The notes under the pieces were generated by a model, which was not told where the DNA came from, ran no database searches, and was given only the letters and a program-made list of their open reading frames with translations. From Punica granatum (lineage: Eukaryota > Streptophyta > Magnoliopsida > Myrtales > Lythraceae), in the NCBI RefSeq assembly GCF_007655135.1, contig NC_045133.1, positions 5,680,376-5,744,375 on the forward strand: DNA of 64,000 nt, in the 5' to 3' direction. The translations under genes and the position numbers were made by a program. Shown here piece after piece: positions 1-11,636 of the stretch (position 1 is the stretch's first letter; every line of letters begins with the position of its first letter).

Positions 1-2542
1 CGCACAATATATTAGACTTTCACTCGGCATGCATCCATCCTCCTGCAGGTACGAACTCCTCCTGGGTTACCCTCATTTAATCCATGAAGACATTAATGCA
101 ACAAATATGGAATTTAGATTAAGCCTTTCGTTTGGGTAGAAATTTTAATTTCCTTCAAAAGTATGAATATTAATTAGGGCCAAGGGGTACAAAATTCGAA
201 TGGGAAGAATTAATAATTGGGTGAGCTTGTGCGAGTCTTTGGACTTTACAAAGCATTCCTTTGCCACCATATCGTTGGTACTAATTAAGACAAGCCAACA
301 ATAACAGGTTGATTTAGTGGAGAGACATTCATCACGATAGAAATCAATGGACAAATTTAGCGTATATATAGGACCTCAATATATTCTCTTCAAATCACGG
401 TGTAATTTGAAGGAGTAAGTTACAATCTAAACCTTAGAACAGGACGGTTAAGAGTAAAGTATTCAATTCAACATAGAAAATATCGCATTATCATATGATT
501 AAAAACATATTACAATTTTTAATGAGTGTATAAATGATAAGAGTCATGCATTATGTCACTTTGTCGATGACTGTATGAGTTTACATGCATTTTCTTGCAT
601 TTTCATGAGAAAGGGATAAACTTAAGTATAGATTTCTCGACAAATTGGGGTGTTGGTAGGTGGATTCAGAAATTTGTCAAAGGATTTCCAAGGGTCTCCT
701 CACTCGGAAATCTCCAAAAAATAATCCCTCCAAAATCTGCCATTCTTTTATGGTGATTATTCTCTTAAGCTAAAACAAAATTAAGTAGAAGAAGTATTGT
801 CTGTTTTGGACGTGACCCACATGAGAGCGGTCTTTTGCTCTTAACTACAAGCTAGGACGAGGCCTTCTTGTATCTCTGACGTGAGATATATCAATGATTA
901 CATCCATGCCATGCGCATAGAAGGACGGAGAGAAGGCAAGGATAATTAATATGAGGATTTTTAAAAATTAAAGTTGTATGTATATTTATTTGTAAATTTG
1001 TATTTTATGGCTAGCTCGAATGCGTCATACAAGTTTATATATGTGGACCAAACTGGACCTTTAATTTGATTATTGCTAGTAGGTGAGATTGAATTATGAA
1101 CATATTAAATAATCAGAAATGCCAAATCCTCCTAAAAGGTGTGCCTCATAGTCCTCTTAACACTCACGTATCTTGAAAGTAAATAGTTATTGGATGTTAC
1201 GTACATCCTTATAACATTTTTAGATTTTTTAATTGAAAAGAGTTTTAAATTGGTTATTGGGAGAATATAAGAGCGCTCTAAAATTTAAAATAATTGATTT
1301 TTTTTCTGTGCAAAGCAAATAGTATATTCAATAATGTTCTAGGAAGTAGGTCTCCTCTATATATATACAATATAAAGTGCGGTTTAATTAATTACCATAG
1401 TTTTCTCCCTTCAGGCCTTCACACATTGGCATCCTATAAAAACCCTTTTATTAGTGAACATTCCTTTTCTCTTTTTCCTCTTCCTTTTTGCTCATAGAAT
1501 TGAATAAGCTTTCTTTTATCACTAAAGCAAAAATAGTATCAGCTAGCTTACATTGGGTAAGTGACATGATCTCTTTTTGATGATCGTGATAAGAAAGGTT
1601 TCCCAGCAGAAGAACCAATGGAAGTCCATAGAAACGCAGCCACTAATAACATGAGATACGAAATCACTTTTATTTAACTACCTTACGAGGATATTTTCCG
1701 TGTCCAAGTAAATTCAATTACATGTGCATGTACAACAGCGGATAATAGTCGAATGAATGAAATTAATAATTATACGAAATGACATAAAATATTTTATATA
1801 CAGATATTTCATTCGATTTCATTTTTTGTTTATTCCATTAGTGATGACTAGGATATCTAAGAACTCGAGGGTTCCGTCCAATCAATCACTTATTTCTCTT
1901 TTGTAAAAGAACGGACCAAATAATAACAAAAATTTCCTCTCTCGATAAGGCATCGCACCAATAGATCAAAATGCTAATGCTTTAGAAATCTAAAATGCAA
2001 CCATATTAAGAATGTATAAAACTTGGGTGCAATACTTTTACGAAAGTGCAAATGAGATAAACATATTTTGCTTAAAATTGCCCTTCTTTTGTCCATTTTG
2101 TGAAGAAAGAAACTCCACCGTCTGATCAGGGGAAGTTGCATTCAAATGATTTTGTCTGGCACTTCGACTTTATTACTGAAAATAAATAGGAAAACCCAAA
2201 ATGATTAAAATAAAATGTGAGGTGAAGACAGAGCCGTCTTTATATAAAGAGAGACAGAGAGATGGGTATCAATTTCAAGGTCGATCATGCTGCTCACTAT
2301 ACTAATAGAAAGAAAGAAGAGAAAGAAAAAATAAATATGCCCTTTCGACTAATCAGTGGTAGGTCCTACATGCCAAGAACACAATATAGTAAAATTCATG
2401 GGGATGAGGTATATTCTTTTTGAGTCATTGCTATCTAATTCGACCCAATCAGCAAGTAAGATTAGGCTTGAGGATGGACGGATATCTAAAATGTACATTA
2501 AGAAATATAAAGAAATCACGCTGTCATTTGCCACTGGGGGCG
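1..2542. other. AT-rich intergenic DNA, no gene seen
   Basis: Only short, low-complexity open frames occur here and none resembles a known protein or has plausible exon structure. The stretch is AT-rich with scattered homopolymers. I see no RNA gene or clear transposon terminus. Confidence 0.6.
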
Positions 2543-2564
2543 AACCCGCGTGATGCCGCGGGTT
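2543..2564 (-). repeat. GC-rich perfect hairpin, Helitron-3'-end-like
   Basis: An 8-bp perfect stem (AACCCGCG / CGCGGGTT) closes a 6-nt loop in otherwise AT-rich DNA. Read on the minus strand it is followed within about 12 nt by CAGT, close to the CTRRT terminus that follows the 3' hairpin of plant Helitrons. The terminal tetranucleotide is not canonical (CAGT rather than CTAGT), so this could be a decayed end or an unrelated palindrome. Confidence 0.3.
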
Positions 2565-4598
2565 GAAAAGTTTTTTTCAATTTTTAATTCATCGTAACAG
2601 TCTGTATGATAAGCAATATAGAGTATAATTAAAATTAATAATGAAACTACTTATTTATAAAAAGTATGAACTCCTTATTAATGGTAAATAATCTATTTTT
2701 TTTTCAAAAGACGATATAATTTTATCATATATGATATAATTTTTCTTTTTATTTTATGGAGTGTATTTTGAATGCTTGAATGCGTTGATTCTGGATGTAC
2801 TTATAGCTTTGCTCTTAAAAGAAATAGGTATTGATAAAATTTGAAAATAATATTAAGTAAAGGAAGACATGATGAACTTTAAGAATATGAATTTGCTCGT
2901 AATTTATTAATATATGAAAATACATTAACAGTGAAATTAATTTTCATCCTCAGGTCTTCTTATATGGATAAATGAAGAAAAAGTACTACTTGTAATTCAA
3001 AACGTATATATTTACTTAGCATAATTTCTGAAGAAAGATACCATAAGAAATTATGTATGGATGAATGAATATTTATAAAAAAAGAAAAATTAAACATAGG
3101 ATATACGTATAACTCTTTAGAAAAAAAAAGGCGAAATAGACAGAGATAATAAAGTAAAATGATGGGATATTTGGTCAACCATAATGATGGAATCATTTAA
3201 CTCAGTTGGTTAATTACGTTACACCATTACCTTGTCGGGCCAAGATTAAAAATATGTGTGAATTTCTGTTCAGAGGCCTTTCAAAATATAAAATGTATAT
3301 AATTAACATCCACAACCCCATCAATGTCCCTCAAAGCTTAGGACAGCTGTATTTATTTGAAAAGAGCCCACCGTCGATTGATTGATATCCAAGATTCAAA
3401 GGATATTTAAAGAAAAATTAATAAATAATTTTTTTTTTCTATTCAATTGATGTAATGTGATTCTGTATTTGTAAATGTATCTTATTTTTATCTTTTGACA
3501 CAGTGTGCTAGGAGAGATCGGGAATTGATACGTGATTTGTTTATTCGATTTTCATCACTTTGCTTCACATATAAGAAAATCATTCCCCATTTCAATATGT
3601 GATCTAAAATGATCTTTGGTAAATTATTTTAAAGTCCATCAGAAGCTATCTTTCCAGAATGAAGGGGGAAATCTCATCTCCAATTTTGTTTAATGAAGTT
3701 GTGTTTCCTTATATTCGAGAAAACATGTCCGAACGTATGAACTATAGCACCGCATTGCATCCCAACCAATTTTGCATATAAATTCTCGGCGGGGAGAAGC
3801 TCGAGACTGTGTAGCATATGTTCCATCGAAGTATCAGTACTATCTTATCTGGCTCTGCTTCCGCTCATCGACTTAATCAAGCCTAGAGTTTAGGCTCCCG
3901 TTTGGCTTCAGAGAAGGCTTGAAAAGCTCCATCGATATGCTCAAACGACCTTGCATTAAGAATGGTTCAAGTTAGACGAAATCTGCTTGAACTTGCTAAA
4001 AAGAACTCAGCTCGACTGGTCAAACCCAAGCTAGTGTGGCAAAGACTGGGCTTTAATCCCAGGCCTTTTACACTACAATCAACGTTGACCCCACAGGCAC
4101 ATTGTGCTCCATGAGCTGAGGATGGCTGAGCTCAACTCCGACTCACGCGAATGTTGAGCTTAAGCTCGAGTAACTCGGTTCTTAAGCTTAGCTTGAGCTC
4201 AACTTGAATTGGAAAAATTCGATCCGAATATAACTAGTTAAGCAATCAAAGCTCAAGCAGTTCACTAGCAACTTGACTATCGACCACATTATGGGCATAT
4301 ACAAATCGCCGATCAAAGCTTATAATGCGTATAGTAGTTAAGCTAAAGGAAAGCTGTACTTGTCAATGGGAAAAATCCGTTTGCAATAACATATTTACGG
4401 CATTTCTACTGCTGATCAATCACAAACACGTCAGCCCGACCAGGGAGGGCTGCCGACCAAAACATGACACCACAGGACCCGCATCCCATTTCACGAGTAC
4501 TAAAATGTCACTCCAACCATACTCATATGGATTTATTAACTACATGTTTCAGTTTCTCGAGTTTCTGTACTGGAATAACAGCAGCTTGTGTATTGGTA
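2565..4598. other. intergenic DNA with degenerate AGCTCGAG-type repeats
   Basis: No supported gene. Around 4140-4210 there is a local imperfect inverted repeat built from GAGCTTAAGCTCGAG / GCTTGAGCTCA motifs, typical of decayed plant repetitive DNA. The rest is AT-rich and featureless to eye. Confidence 0.5.
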
Positions 4599-5774
4599 TT
4601 AACTGAGAAAACTGCAGGAGAATCGACCGTCTGACAGAGTCAGCTTCTCCGCCTTCGTGACAGCTTCCAAGGGGAGCGGACTGAAGCTTCGGGATGGCCC
4701 ATAATAGTGAGGGAAGCTATTGACGCCATCGACAACTTCATACACCAATCCGTCTCCGAGCTGCATAGGAAACACTAATGTCAAGGAACTGCCAGAGCCA
4801 TAGGATGAACTAGAATTACATTCCCTGTACATCCATAGAGCTCATACTGAATCTGAAGAGAATGTAAAGGGCGATATGCAATAATAGTATCAGAAAGCAC
4901 ATAATCAGGCACGCAATAACAGAATGCAGTCCACAGTTAAAGGTCTAATGCCTAAGCTTGCGATGATTTTTGCAGAAGAATGCTGTTCACCGATTGAAGA
5001 TATCTAAGATCCACTTACGTTGAGGTGCATCAAAATTTTGTAGGCACTGCCTGCGTGCTTCCCCGAATCAAACGTAAGAAAGTCCATATGCTATCTTGTT
5101 CCAACAGAACAGCAACATCCTTCAAACTGAATTTCGAGAACTGCTGCAAATGTTCGACTTGATTGCTCGATAACAATGCCGACTTCTTGTTAGCCCAAAC
5201 ATCATTTTGCAGCTTCGAGTTAAGTCCCGGGAATCAGCGCGAAACAACTAGTTTCTTCCTCACTTTTCTAATCCATATTACACAAGATTCTGGAAAACAC
5301 TCGCTAGTTGCTATGAAAGAACGCCGCTCGAAAATCTTATCGAGGCCTAGAACATCTTCGACGGAATAAACGAACGCTTGCATCTCTATGACCTAACCAA
5401 TTACCAAATCAAATCTATCACTAACCTCAGCTCAGCTGGATCCGATCGAACAGAATGGAATCGAATCAGGTAATGCCGACCGGAACAGGATTTTACAGCA
5501 ATTTATGACCTCGTTCGGATATCAATTCTGCAAAAGAAAGGAGGAGATGGTTTACCTTCTTGGCGTCGACCTGGAGAAGGTAGAGGTCGCCCTTGAAGTT
5601 GAGGAAGAAGTTCTGAAGAGTGGATTGAACCTGAGAGAGCTTGCTCAGGTGGAAACAACCGGTGGACTTGTCGAGGTCGCCGCCGTAAGCGAAGCCTTCC
5701 TTCTGCATCTGCTCCCACTCTTCCGCTGTGCCGATTCTATACACGTACTCCTCTTGTCCCTCCTCCGCCGCCAT
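4599..5774 (-). CDS. DUF952 family protein, two exons, intact
   Basis: Exon 1 runs 5774 down to 5556 (73 codons, ends in ...DAKK before GTAAAC); exon 2 runs 4760 down to 4599 (53 residues plus TAA, after ...CTATGCAG). The spliced product is 126 aa with both junctions in phase 0. The N-terminal half carries EEYVYRI, GGDLDKSTGCFHLS and QVQSTLQNFFLNF; the C-terminal half carries GDGLVYEVVDG, FPHYYGP and LTLSDGRF, all hallmarks of the plant/bacterial DUF952 family. The biochemical role of the family is not established; the protein has no signal peptide or membrane segment and is probably soluble. The start at 5774 (MAAEEG) is chosen because it fits the usual short N-terminus; in-frame ATGs at 5837 and 5822 would add 21 or 16 residues. 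The 795-bp intron looks ordinary. It is divergent to the PII gene, with about 1.4 kb between start codons. Confidence 0.88.
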
Positions 5775-5837
5775 CGTTCCTCGGTCCTCCCACCAGGCTT
5801 CACCTCTCCGCCACAACGGCATCCCATACGTACACAT

Positions 5838-6786
5838 GGCTGCGGCTTAAAACGACAGCCATATAGTGGAAATTGTAATGTCGTTTTGCCGATTGTCGAG
5901 AGAATCTGTCAATTTTGACTTTCTGGACTTTGTAATTTCTTCAGGTAAAAAAAGAAAAAAAAAACAATTCTCGATAAAATGACATTTTTTTTCTAGATGA
6001 AATATAAATTGCGGGAATTTCATATGGTTCAATCTTTAGTTTATCTCGCTCTCAGAAAATACTCAAAAAGCTATTTCGACTTAAACATACATTACAATCA
6101 GACGTAACGTAAACAAAATGTGATCCGATGATATATGCGATTTTTGTTTACTTGAGATACAAGCACTTTTACTTGTGCTATAAATGTCACAGTTATGTTA
6201 GAAGAAATGAAATATCTAGCTTTTTAGGGAATTTTGCTTTATTACTAATTCACATGTAAAGATATTCCATGTATCATTGTTCAATTCATTTCATTTTTCT
6301 CTTTTTGAAAATGGAAAAAGAAGAAGAAGAAGAAAAAGACACATATTAGCAAAACATGTAGAAGATATCATTTCTTTTTGGCGAACAATAAAAAATATCA
6401 TATACTTCACATAAGTTAAATTATCTAAAGAAAATGATTTAAGCTAAGGAGAATTTTCTCTGAGTGACGAATGAAAAGGTATACCAAAATACGTAACTTT
6501 TTGAATGTTGATATTTTCCTTATTTTCTATGGTTTAATTTAATTCAATCGAAGAGAAAGACGATAGTGGGACAATGATGTACGTTTTTGCATGGTGATCA
6601 ATAAGTTCCATAAAAAATATATAATCTAAAAAGTAAAATTAATTTTTACATTTTCTATTTTTTTCTTTCTTTTTTGTCAATCGTTTTTACGCTTTTAAGG
6701 CTACTAAAAATTTACGTTTTGGCTACGGCATTGAACTTTTTCAAAAAATAATATTAATTAATCAGCCAAAAAAGGTAAAAAAGATC
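5838..6786. promoter_or_regulatory. shared intergenic region between DUF952 gene and GLB1
   Basis: No coding signal. The region separates two divergent genes and must contain both promoters. It is AT-rich and holds a GAA-rich run near 6310-6335. I cannot assign a specific TATA box with confidence. Confidence 0.4.
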
Positions 6787-7022
6787 GGGCCTGTTTGTTT
6801 TGAGAGTTAAAATCACTTTGATTTTAACTTTAATTTTAACTTAACACACTATACAAGAAAAATACACATTTCTCAAGTCAAAAATTTTAACTTTAACTTT
6901 AACTCAATGCACTACGCAACAAAAACACACGTTTCCCAAGTCAAATTTATAATCCCAACTTATTTGTCATTTTTCACAATCAAAATCAAAATTATTTTAA
7001 CTCTGAATTCAAACGCACTTTA
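6787..7022. mobile_element. MITE-like element in GLB1 upstream region
   Basis: The left end GGGCCTGTTTGTTTTGAGAG and the right end (reverse complement AAAGTGCGTTTGAATTCAGAG) are imperfect terminal inverted repeats of the GTTTG type common in plant MITEs. The interior is a TAACTTTAA-rich imperfect palindrome without coding capacity. It ends about 220 bp before the GLB1 ATG, so it may overlap promoter sequence. No clean target duplication was identified. Confidence 0.5.
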
Positions 7023-7240
7023 AATTTTACAGTTCTTGCCATCCTAATTATTATTATTATTATTATGTAATCTTCCTAATTAGTTAACCGCGGCGTTCAC
7101 CACGAGGCTCACTCACACTTACTTGTCTCAACTCAACCCAACCTCCGACATACGGACAGAGCTTGTCGCCGTCGTCGAGATTCGAAACCGGCCAGAAGAG
7201 CAGAAAGCCTCCTCAATCAAAACTCGGACTTTCAAGCTCC

Positions 7241-9607
7241 ATGGCCGCTTCGAGCGCAATGGCAGCGAGCCCCGGCACTCTCCGCCCTTTCCACTTGCCC
7301 TCCCGGGAGCTCCCCCTCGTGGACTCCGCCGCCTCAGTCCTCTTCAATCCCCAGCTCTCTCGCCGGTCCGGGGCAATCCTAAGATGCCGGAACCGGAGAC
7401 ATTCCCCCGTTCTCCCCGTAATCAGAGCCCAGAGGTCCCCCGGTATGGTACACGTGCCAAATTGTGTTTTGCAAAACCCATCAATTTCGTCCGAGGATTA
7501 ATGGGTTCCTTTGTCGTGTTTTTGATCCTAGATTATCTCCCGGACGCAAGATTCTACAAAGTTGAAGCGATACTGAGGTTATTGCAGCTCTTGATTTGAT
7601 GCTTATGATTGTCAAATTTCCATCTCGGAGGAGATTTTTGTTTGTGTTTGTTAATGCTAATTGGTGGATTCTTGATGAACAGGCCATGGCGGGTGTCTCA
7701 GGTTTCATCTGTAAGTTCTAAAGAATATTCGGTTGCAGTAATGATGGACATTCCGGAAAGCATTCACTCATTCGTACCTCATTGCTGTTTTTAAGTGTTG
7801 TCTCAACATATTGGCTCCTGCTGGTACTGATTTTACTCGAGAAAAAAGCTTCTAGCTTCCGAGTCGAGCTATCAGGTTTAGGTGATTGATGCATTGAGTG
7901 ATTTGATCTTGCTTAGCTAAATCAGAAGGTAGCTAGCTGATTGTTGCTGATTCTCATTACAAACTTTTGATCAATCATGGGCACTTCGGGTGCTAACTTT
8001 GAGGAATTTAGAGTTTAAAGTAGTAGAGATTGACTCCTGAAGAAGATGTGAGGATTTATACGAGGCTTATACTTACATTGCATGTGTCTGCTCTTCGCTT
8101 GGCGACTCCCCAGCCCAAAGTTCTCATTTTCTGTCTTCTTATCTGGGTTTTCAAGGCTCTGCTTGAGATGGGGATTCGTGGAGTGACAGTTTCTGATGTT
8201 CGGGGCTTCGGTGCTCAGGGTGGTTCAACAGAAAGACAGGGAGGTGAGGAAGTCAGACCTTAGAGCTGATTTGGCTCCAATAGAGTAACTCGACTCGATT
8301 TATGCTTTCAAACTAATGTAACTGATCATTTGGTGTTGTTTTCATGCACTTCTTCATGGCTTGTAACATTGAGAATCTTCATTGATCATTAACTCTATTC
8401 CCCGCACTTTGCAGGTTCTGAATTCTCGGAGGACAAGTTTCTTGCTAAAGTTAAGATGGAGATTGTCGTGAACAAAGACCAGGTTTCTATCAATAAATTG
8501 AGGTTTTTACCTAAAATGGTCTATGGTTTATCCGTTTTGTCAAATTTATCTTATGCTTTTTTTTATCAAATCTATCTCACGGTTTACTTTTTGCATCAAA
8601 TATAACACGGCGTTATCTTTTCCGTCAACATCTAACGGCCTACTGACGTGGCACGTGGAGAGATAGTGGGTCACACTTGCCACGTGGGCGTCACGTCAGC
8701 ACGGCCGTTAGATGTCGACGGAAAAGATAACGCGGGATATATTTGATGCAAAAAGTAAACCATGAGAAAGATTTGACAAAAAAAAAGCGTAGGTTAGATT
8801 TGACAAAACGGGTAAATCATGGATCATTTTAGGTAAATTCCCCATAAATAAATAAAGCTATGTAATAGTATAGAACATAACATACTATGTCTATATACGT
8901 GACTGCGGATTAAACCTTGAGAGCTGCCGATTCATATTTTCCTTAGGTTGAAGCAGTAATTGGCAAGATTATTGAGGAGGCGAGAACAGGAGAAATAGGT
9001 GATGGCAAAATCTTCGGTACGACTGGTCCCTGAGATCCCTTTATCTTGTTATTCTCTTAAATGGGTGATGGCACTGTTAAACTTGGCTCCGTATGCATTC
9101 TTAATCCACCTTTTTCTGTAAGCTTAAAGCTTTTAGGACAGTTGCTTTTCGCATGATATCTGAGGCTCTGGAAATTGCAGTCCGCCAAGTGACCTTTCTT
9201 TTGGTTGGCTCGTTTCTGTAATTCAAAGACTTGTTTAATGATTGTTCGGGGATATAACTGCACTTACTGTCACTGTGAAGCTGGACAAATCAAACGACTT
9301 GATTAATGATAGTTCAGGGATATAACTTCTACTTATTTCATCACGAAAATTATTGAATTCAAAACTCCATTTGTAGTGCCTTTTGTTAGTCAAATTTAGT
9401 GAGATCTGTTCCGGTTTTGCAGTGGTGCCCGTTGCAGACGTCATCAGAGTTCGGACAGGTAATTGACTAACTGGTGATTCCACCATTTGTTATCTATCCC
9501 AGCTCAGATGCACGTCACTGATTCTCTGAATGAATCTTTCAGGTGAACGCGGAGAGAATGCCGAGAGGATGAGCGGAGGTCGATCTGACATGAGTTCGGC
9601 TTCGTGA
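7241..9607 (+). CDS. GLB1: chloroplast PII nitrogen-regulatory protein
   Basis: Plastid PII signalling protein that binds ATP/ADP and 2-oxoglutarate and controls N-acetyl-L-glutamate kinase (arginine synthesis) and acetyl-CoA carboxylase. Eight exons give a 200-aa protein: 7241-7442, 7532-7577, 7683-7710, 8156-8243, 8415-8482, 8947-9016, 9423-9458, 9543-9607 (TGA). All junctions are GT-AG and in phase. The first ~65 residues are Ser/Arg/Pro-rich with few acidic residues, as expected of a transit peptide. The mature part shows [36 protein letters not shown] (T-loop base), STERQGGSEF (T-loop), KMEIVV, and the second PII signature [15 protein letters not shown]. The C-terminal Q-loop keeps MSGGRSDM. 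An upstream in-frame ATG at 7163 exists, but 7241 has a good context (CCATGG) and begins like other plant PII precursors. Intron 2 uses a weak donor (GTTATT). Intron 5 hosts a foldback MITE. Confidence 0.95.
8500..8843. mobile_element. foldback MITE inside GLB1 intron 5
   Basis: A nearly full-length palindrome of about 344 bp. The left arm (8500-8650, starting GAGGTTTTTACCTAAAATGG) is complementary to the right arm (8690-8843, ending CATTTTAGGTAAATTCCCC), with a short loop containing CACGTGG motifs. Paired segments include GTTTATCCGTTTTGTCAAAT and CTAACGGCC / GGCCGTTAG. It has no coding capacity. The pattern fits Mutator-like foldback MITEs elsewhere in the window, but the flanking duplication is unclear. 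Confidence 0.75.
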
Positions 9608-9926
9608 CGTTTGTGCATGGCAGCATAGGATGTAGCATCTCCCTTCTTCCATTCTGATGTCTGTGCCGTTGAGAAATAAAACGAGACCATCGAGAAGACC
9701 TTATAGAGTCTTGCTGTAAGAACTTTAGATTGAAACTAATGTCAATATTTATGGTTTCTTAATAATGTTTAGAGGCTCTTCAGAGATATTTCTGCTTCAC
9801 TCACTCAATAAATTTGACTGCTCGAAGAATAAAATACCAAGAATCTGAAGCAATTCCTTCCAGTAGTTAATCAGACAATAACGACTAGTTTGCCATGATT
9901 CGATAAATCTCAAGTGTTTAAAGGTA
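9608..9926. other. GLB1 3' UTR and short spacer
   Basis: Follows the GLB1 stop codon. AT-rich sequence with AATAAT/AATAAA-like motifs near 9755 and 9808 that could serve polyadenylation. Nothing else seen. Confidence 0.4.
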
Positions 9927-10778
9927 GAGAAAACTAACAAAATGCTCATTGGAAAATTTTAAAATCAATAAATTACAACTCGAAAGATTTTTTCAAATAA
10001 CTTAATCCTCCAAAGATCATTATCCATAACATTTTGGTCCTACCGTCAAATTTCCGTAAGTGTTGTTACGAAAAAATGAAATGGACGCTTATGGAGCATC
10101 AGTAGACTAGCGGCTCCCATTAACGTTGAGCTTCTTCGCGAACGACGTTATTTTTGTCCTCCCGAAAACGATGTCATAGCTTTCACAAAAAAAAAAAAGT
10201 TTTCTGGACAAAAACGACGTCGTCGTCGCTCCTCTCCCCTTCCCAATTGAACGACGTCATCACTCCTCTCCCCTCCCCCTACCGAACGACGTCGTAACCA
10301 TCATCTTCCCCTCCTATCAAACAACATCGTCACCATCATCTTCCCCCCGTTGAAAGGGATTTCCAGCCCCTGTTCTTCAGTATTGCAGGTTGTAGAAGGT
10401 CTGATAGGCCTCTGTTCATGCTCGAACAGCTGTAATTGGAGGTTGTTGAGGCTTGATCAGGATTCGTAGGGAAATTATCATACTCACCGTGGCATTTGCA
10501 GCAATGGGAGTGTGAGCGATGGGAATGCGAACTTATCTTGAAGGAGATAGCTCGTTCAACTTTCTTCTGCAACCTCAACATTAATGGGGGTCGTTAGCCT
10601 ACTATAAGCTACATAAGCATTCATGTCATTTTTTTGTAACAGCACTTGCGGAAATTTGATGGTGGGATCAAAATGTTATGGATAATGATCTTTGGAGGAT
10701 TAAATTGTTCTAAAAAATCTTTTGATTTGTAATTTGTTAGTTTTAAAATATTTCAATGAGCATTTTGTTAGTTTTCTC
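9927..10778. mobile_element. element with ~155-bp terminal inverted repeats and ACGACGTC-rich interior
   Basis: The left arm 9927-10081 and the right arm 10622-10778 are inverted copies; both contain AACAAAATGCTCATTG, CTCCAAAGATCATTATCCAT and TTTCCG-type segments. The ends are GAGAAAACTAACAAAATG and its complement. The ~540-bp interior has a CG-rich block (10100-10330) with repeated ACGACGTC/ACGACGTT motifs, then a segment open on the minus strand (10581-10336, His/Cys/Ser-rich) that may be a captured gene fragment. This architecture suggests a non-autonomous Mutator-like or Pack-MULE element. No clear 9-bp target duplication was found. Confidence 0.6.
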
Positions 10779-10917
10779 ATTCGGTAATTAGTTTGACATA
10801 CTTCAATAAATATCTAATTTATCTGACAAATTCCTTCTTTTAAATTTGATTATTTTTCTTAACTGTAATGCAAATTCTTTCAATATTAAGAAAGATAAAG
10901 GAGATAAATATCGACTA

Positions 10918-10946
<29 letters not shown>
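10918..10946. repeat. (TA)n microsatellite
   Basis: Uninterrupted TA dinucleotide run of about 29 bp in AT-rich intergenic DNA. Confidence 0.95.
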
Positions 10947-10948
<2 letters not shown>

Positions 10949-11198
10949 AAGCGGAAGTTGAATTCTCATGCTGTCACATAATCAAAAATAAAAAATGAAA
11001 CTCTTGCTTTGCCACGTCATTACTTATGTATTAAGAAAAAAAATTTATATTCTTTTACCAATAATTATGCAGTAAAATATATTAGATTATATGCATATAA
11101 CCCAACAAAATATATATAAGGGAACAAAATATACAGTGCACTGCATTATATATACAATGTGCAATATATAGGTTATTAAACTTAAATATAAAATTAAT

Positions 11199-11627
11199 GG
11201 GTAAATTGCACTGGTGGTCCAAGAAGTTTTACAAATATTTCAATATGGTACAAAAGGTTTTTTTTGCTACTTGATGGTACAAAATATTTCAAAATTGTTT
11301 GAGTATAGTACAAATCGTCATCTCGCCATTGATGCTGTTAAGTCGACGTTGATGGTGCAAAACCGATTTTTGTGGGAAGTTATATGATGGTGCAAAATAT
11401 TTTGAAGTTGTAATTTAATAGTACAAAATGTTTTATGTAAGTTACATGATGGTATAAAATTTACAGATCTTGTAAATGACAACTTGAAGGCGTCAATGGC
11501 GAGACGATGATTTACACTATACTGAAACAATTTTGAAACATTTTGTATTATCAAGTAGCAAAAAAAAACATTTTGTACTATATTAAAATATTTGTAAAAC
11601 TTTTTGGACCACCAATACAATTTGTCC
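11199..11627. mobile_element. foldback MITE, Mutator-like, with 9-bp target duplication
   Basis: The element starts GGGTAAATTGCACTGGTGG and ends with the near-complement CCACCAATACAATTTGTCC. The arms are complementary almost to the centre (GTACAAAATATTT, GTCATCTCGCCATTGA). It is flanked by a perfect 9-bp direct repeat AAAATTAAT (11190-11198 and 11628-11636), the target-site length of Mutator elements. Any open frames inside are palindrome artefacts. Confidence 0.85.
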
Positions 11628-11636
11628 AAAATTAAT

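Noticed and set aside
5505..5918. 137-codon plus-strand frame opposite the DUF952 exon 1
   Set aside because: Antisense shadow; the minus strand carries the conserved protein with proper splice sites.
7123..7599. Long plus-strand open frame (158 codons) over the PII first exons
   Set aside because: It lies in a different frame from the PII transit peptide and reads through the first intron; only its end overlaps real PII exon 2 codons.
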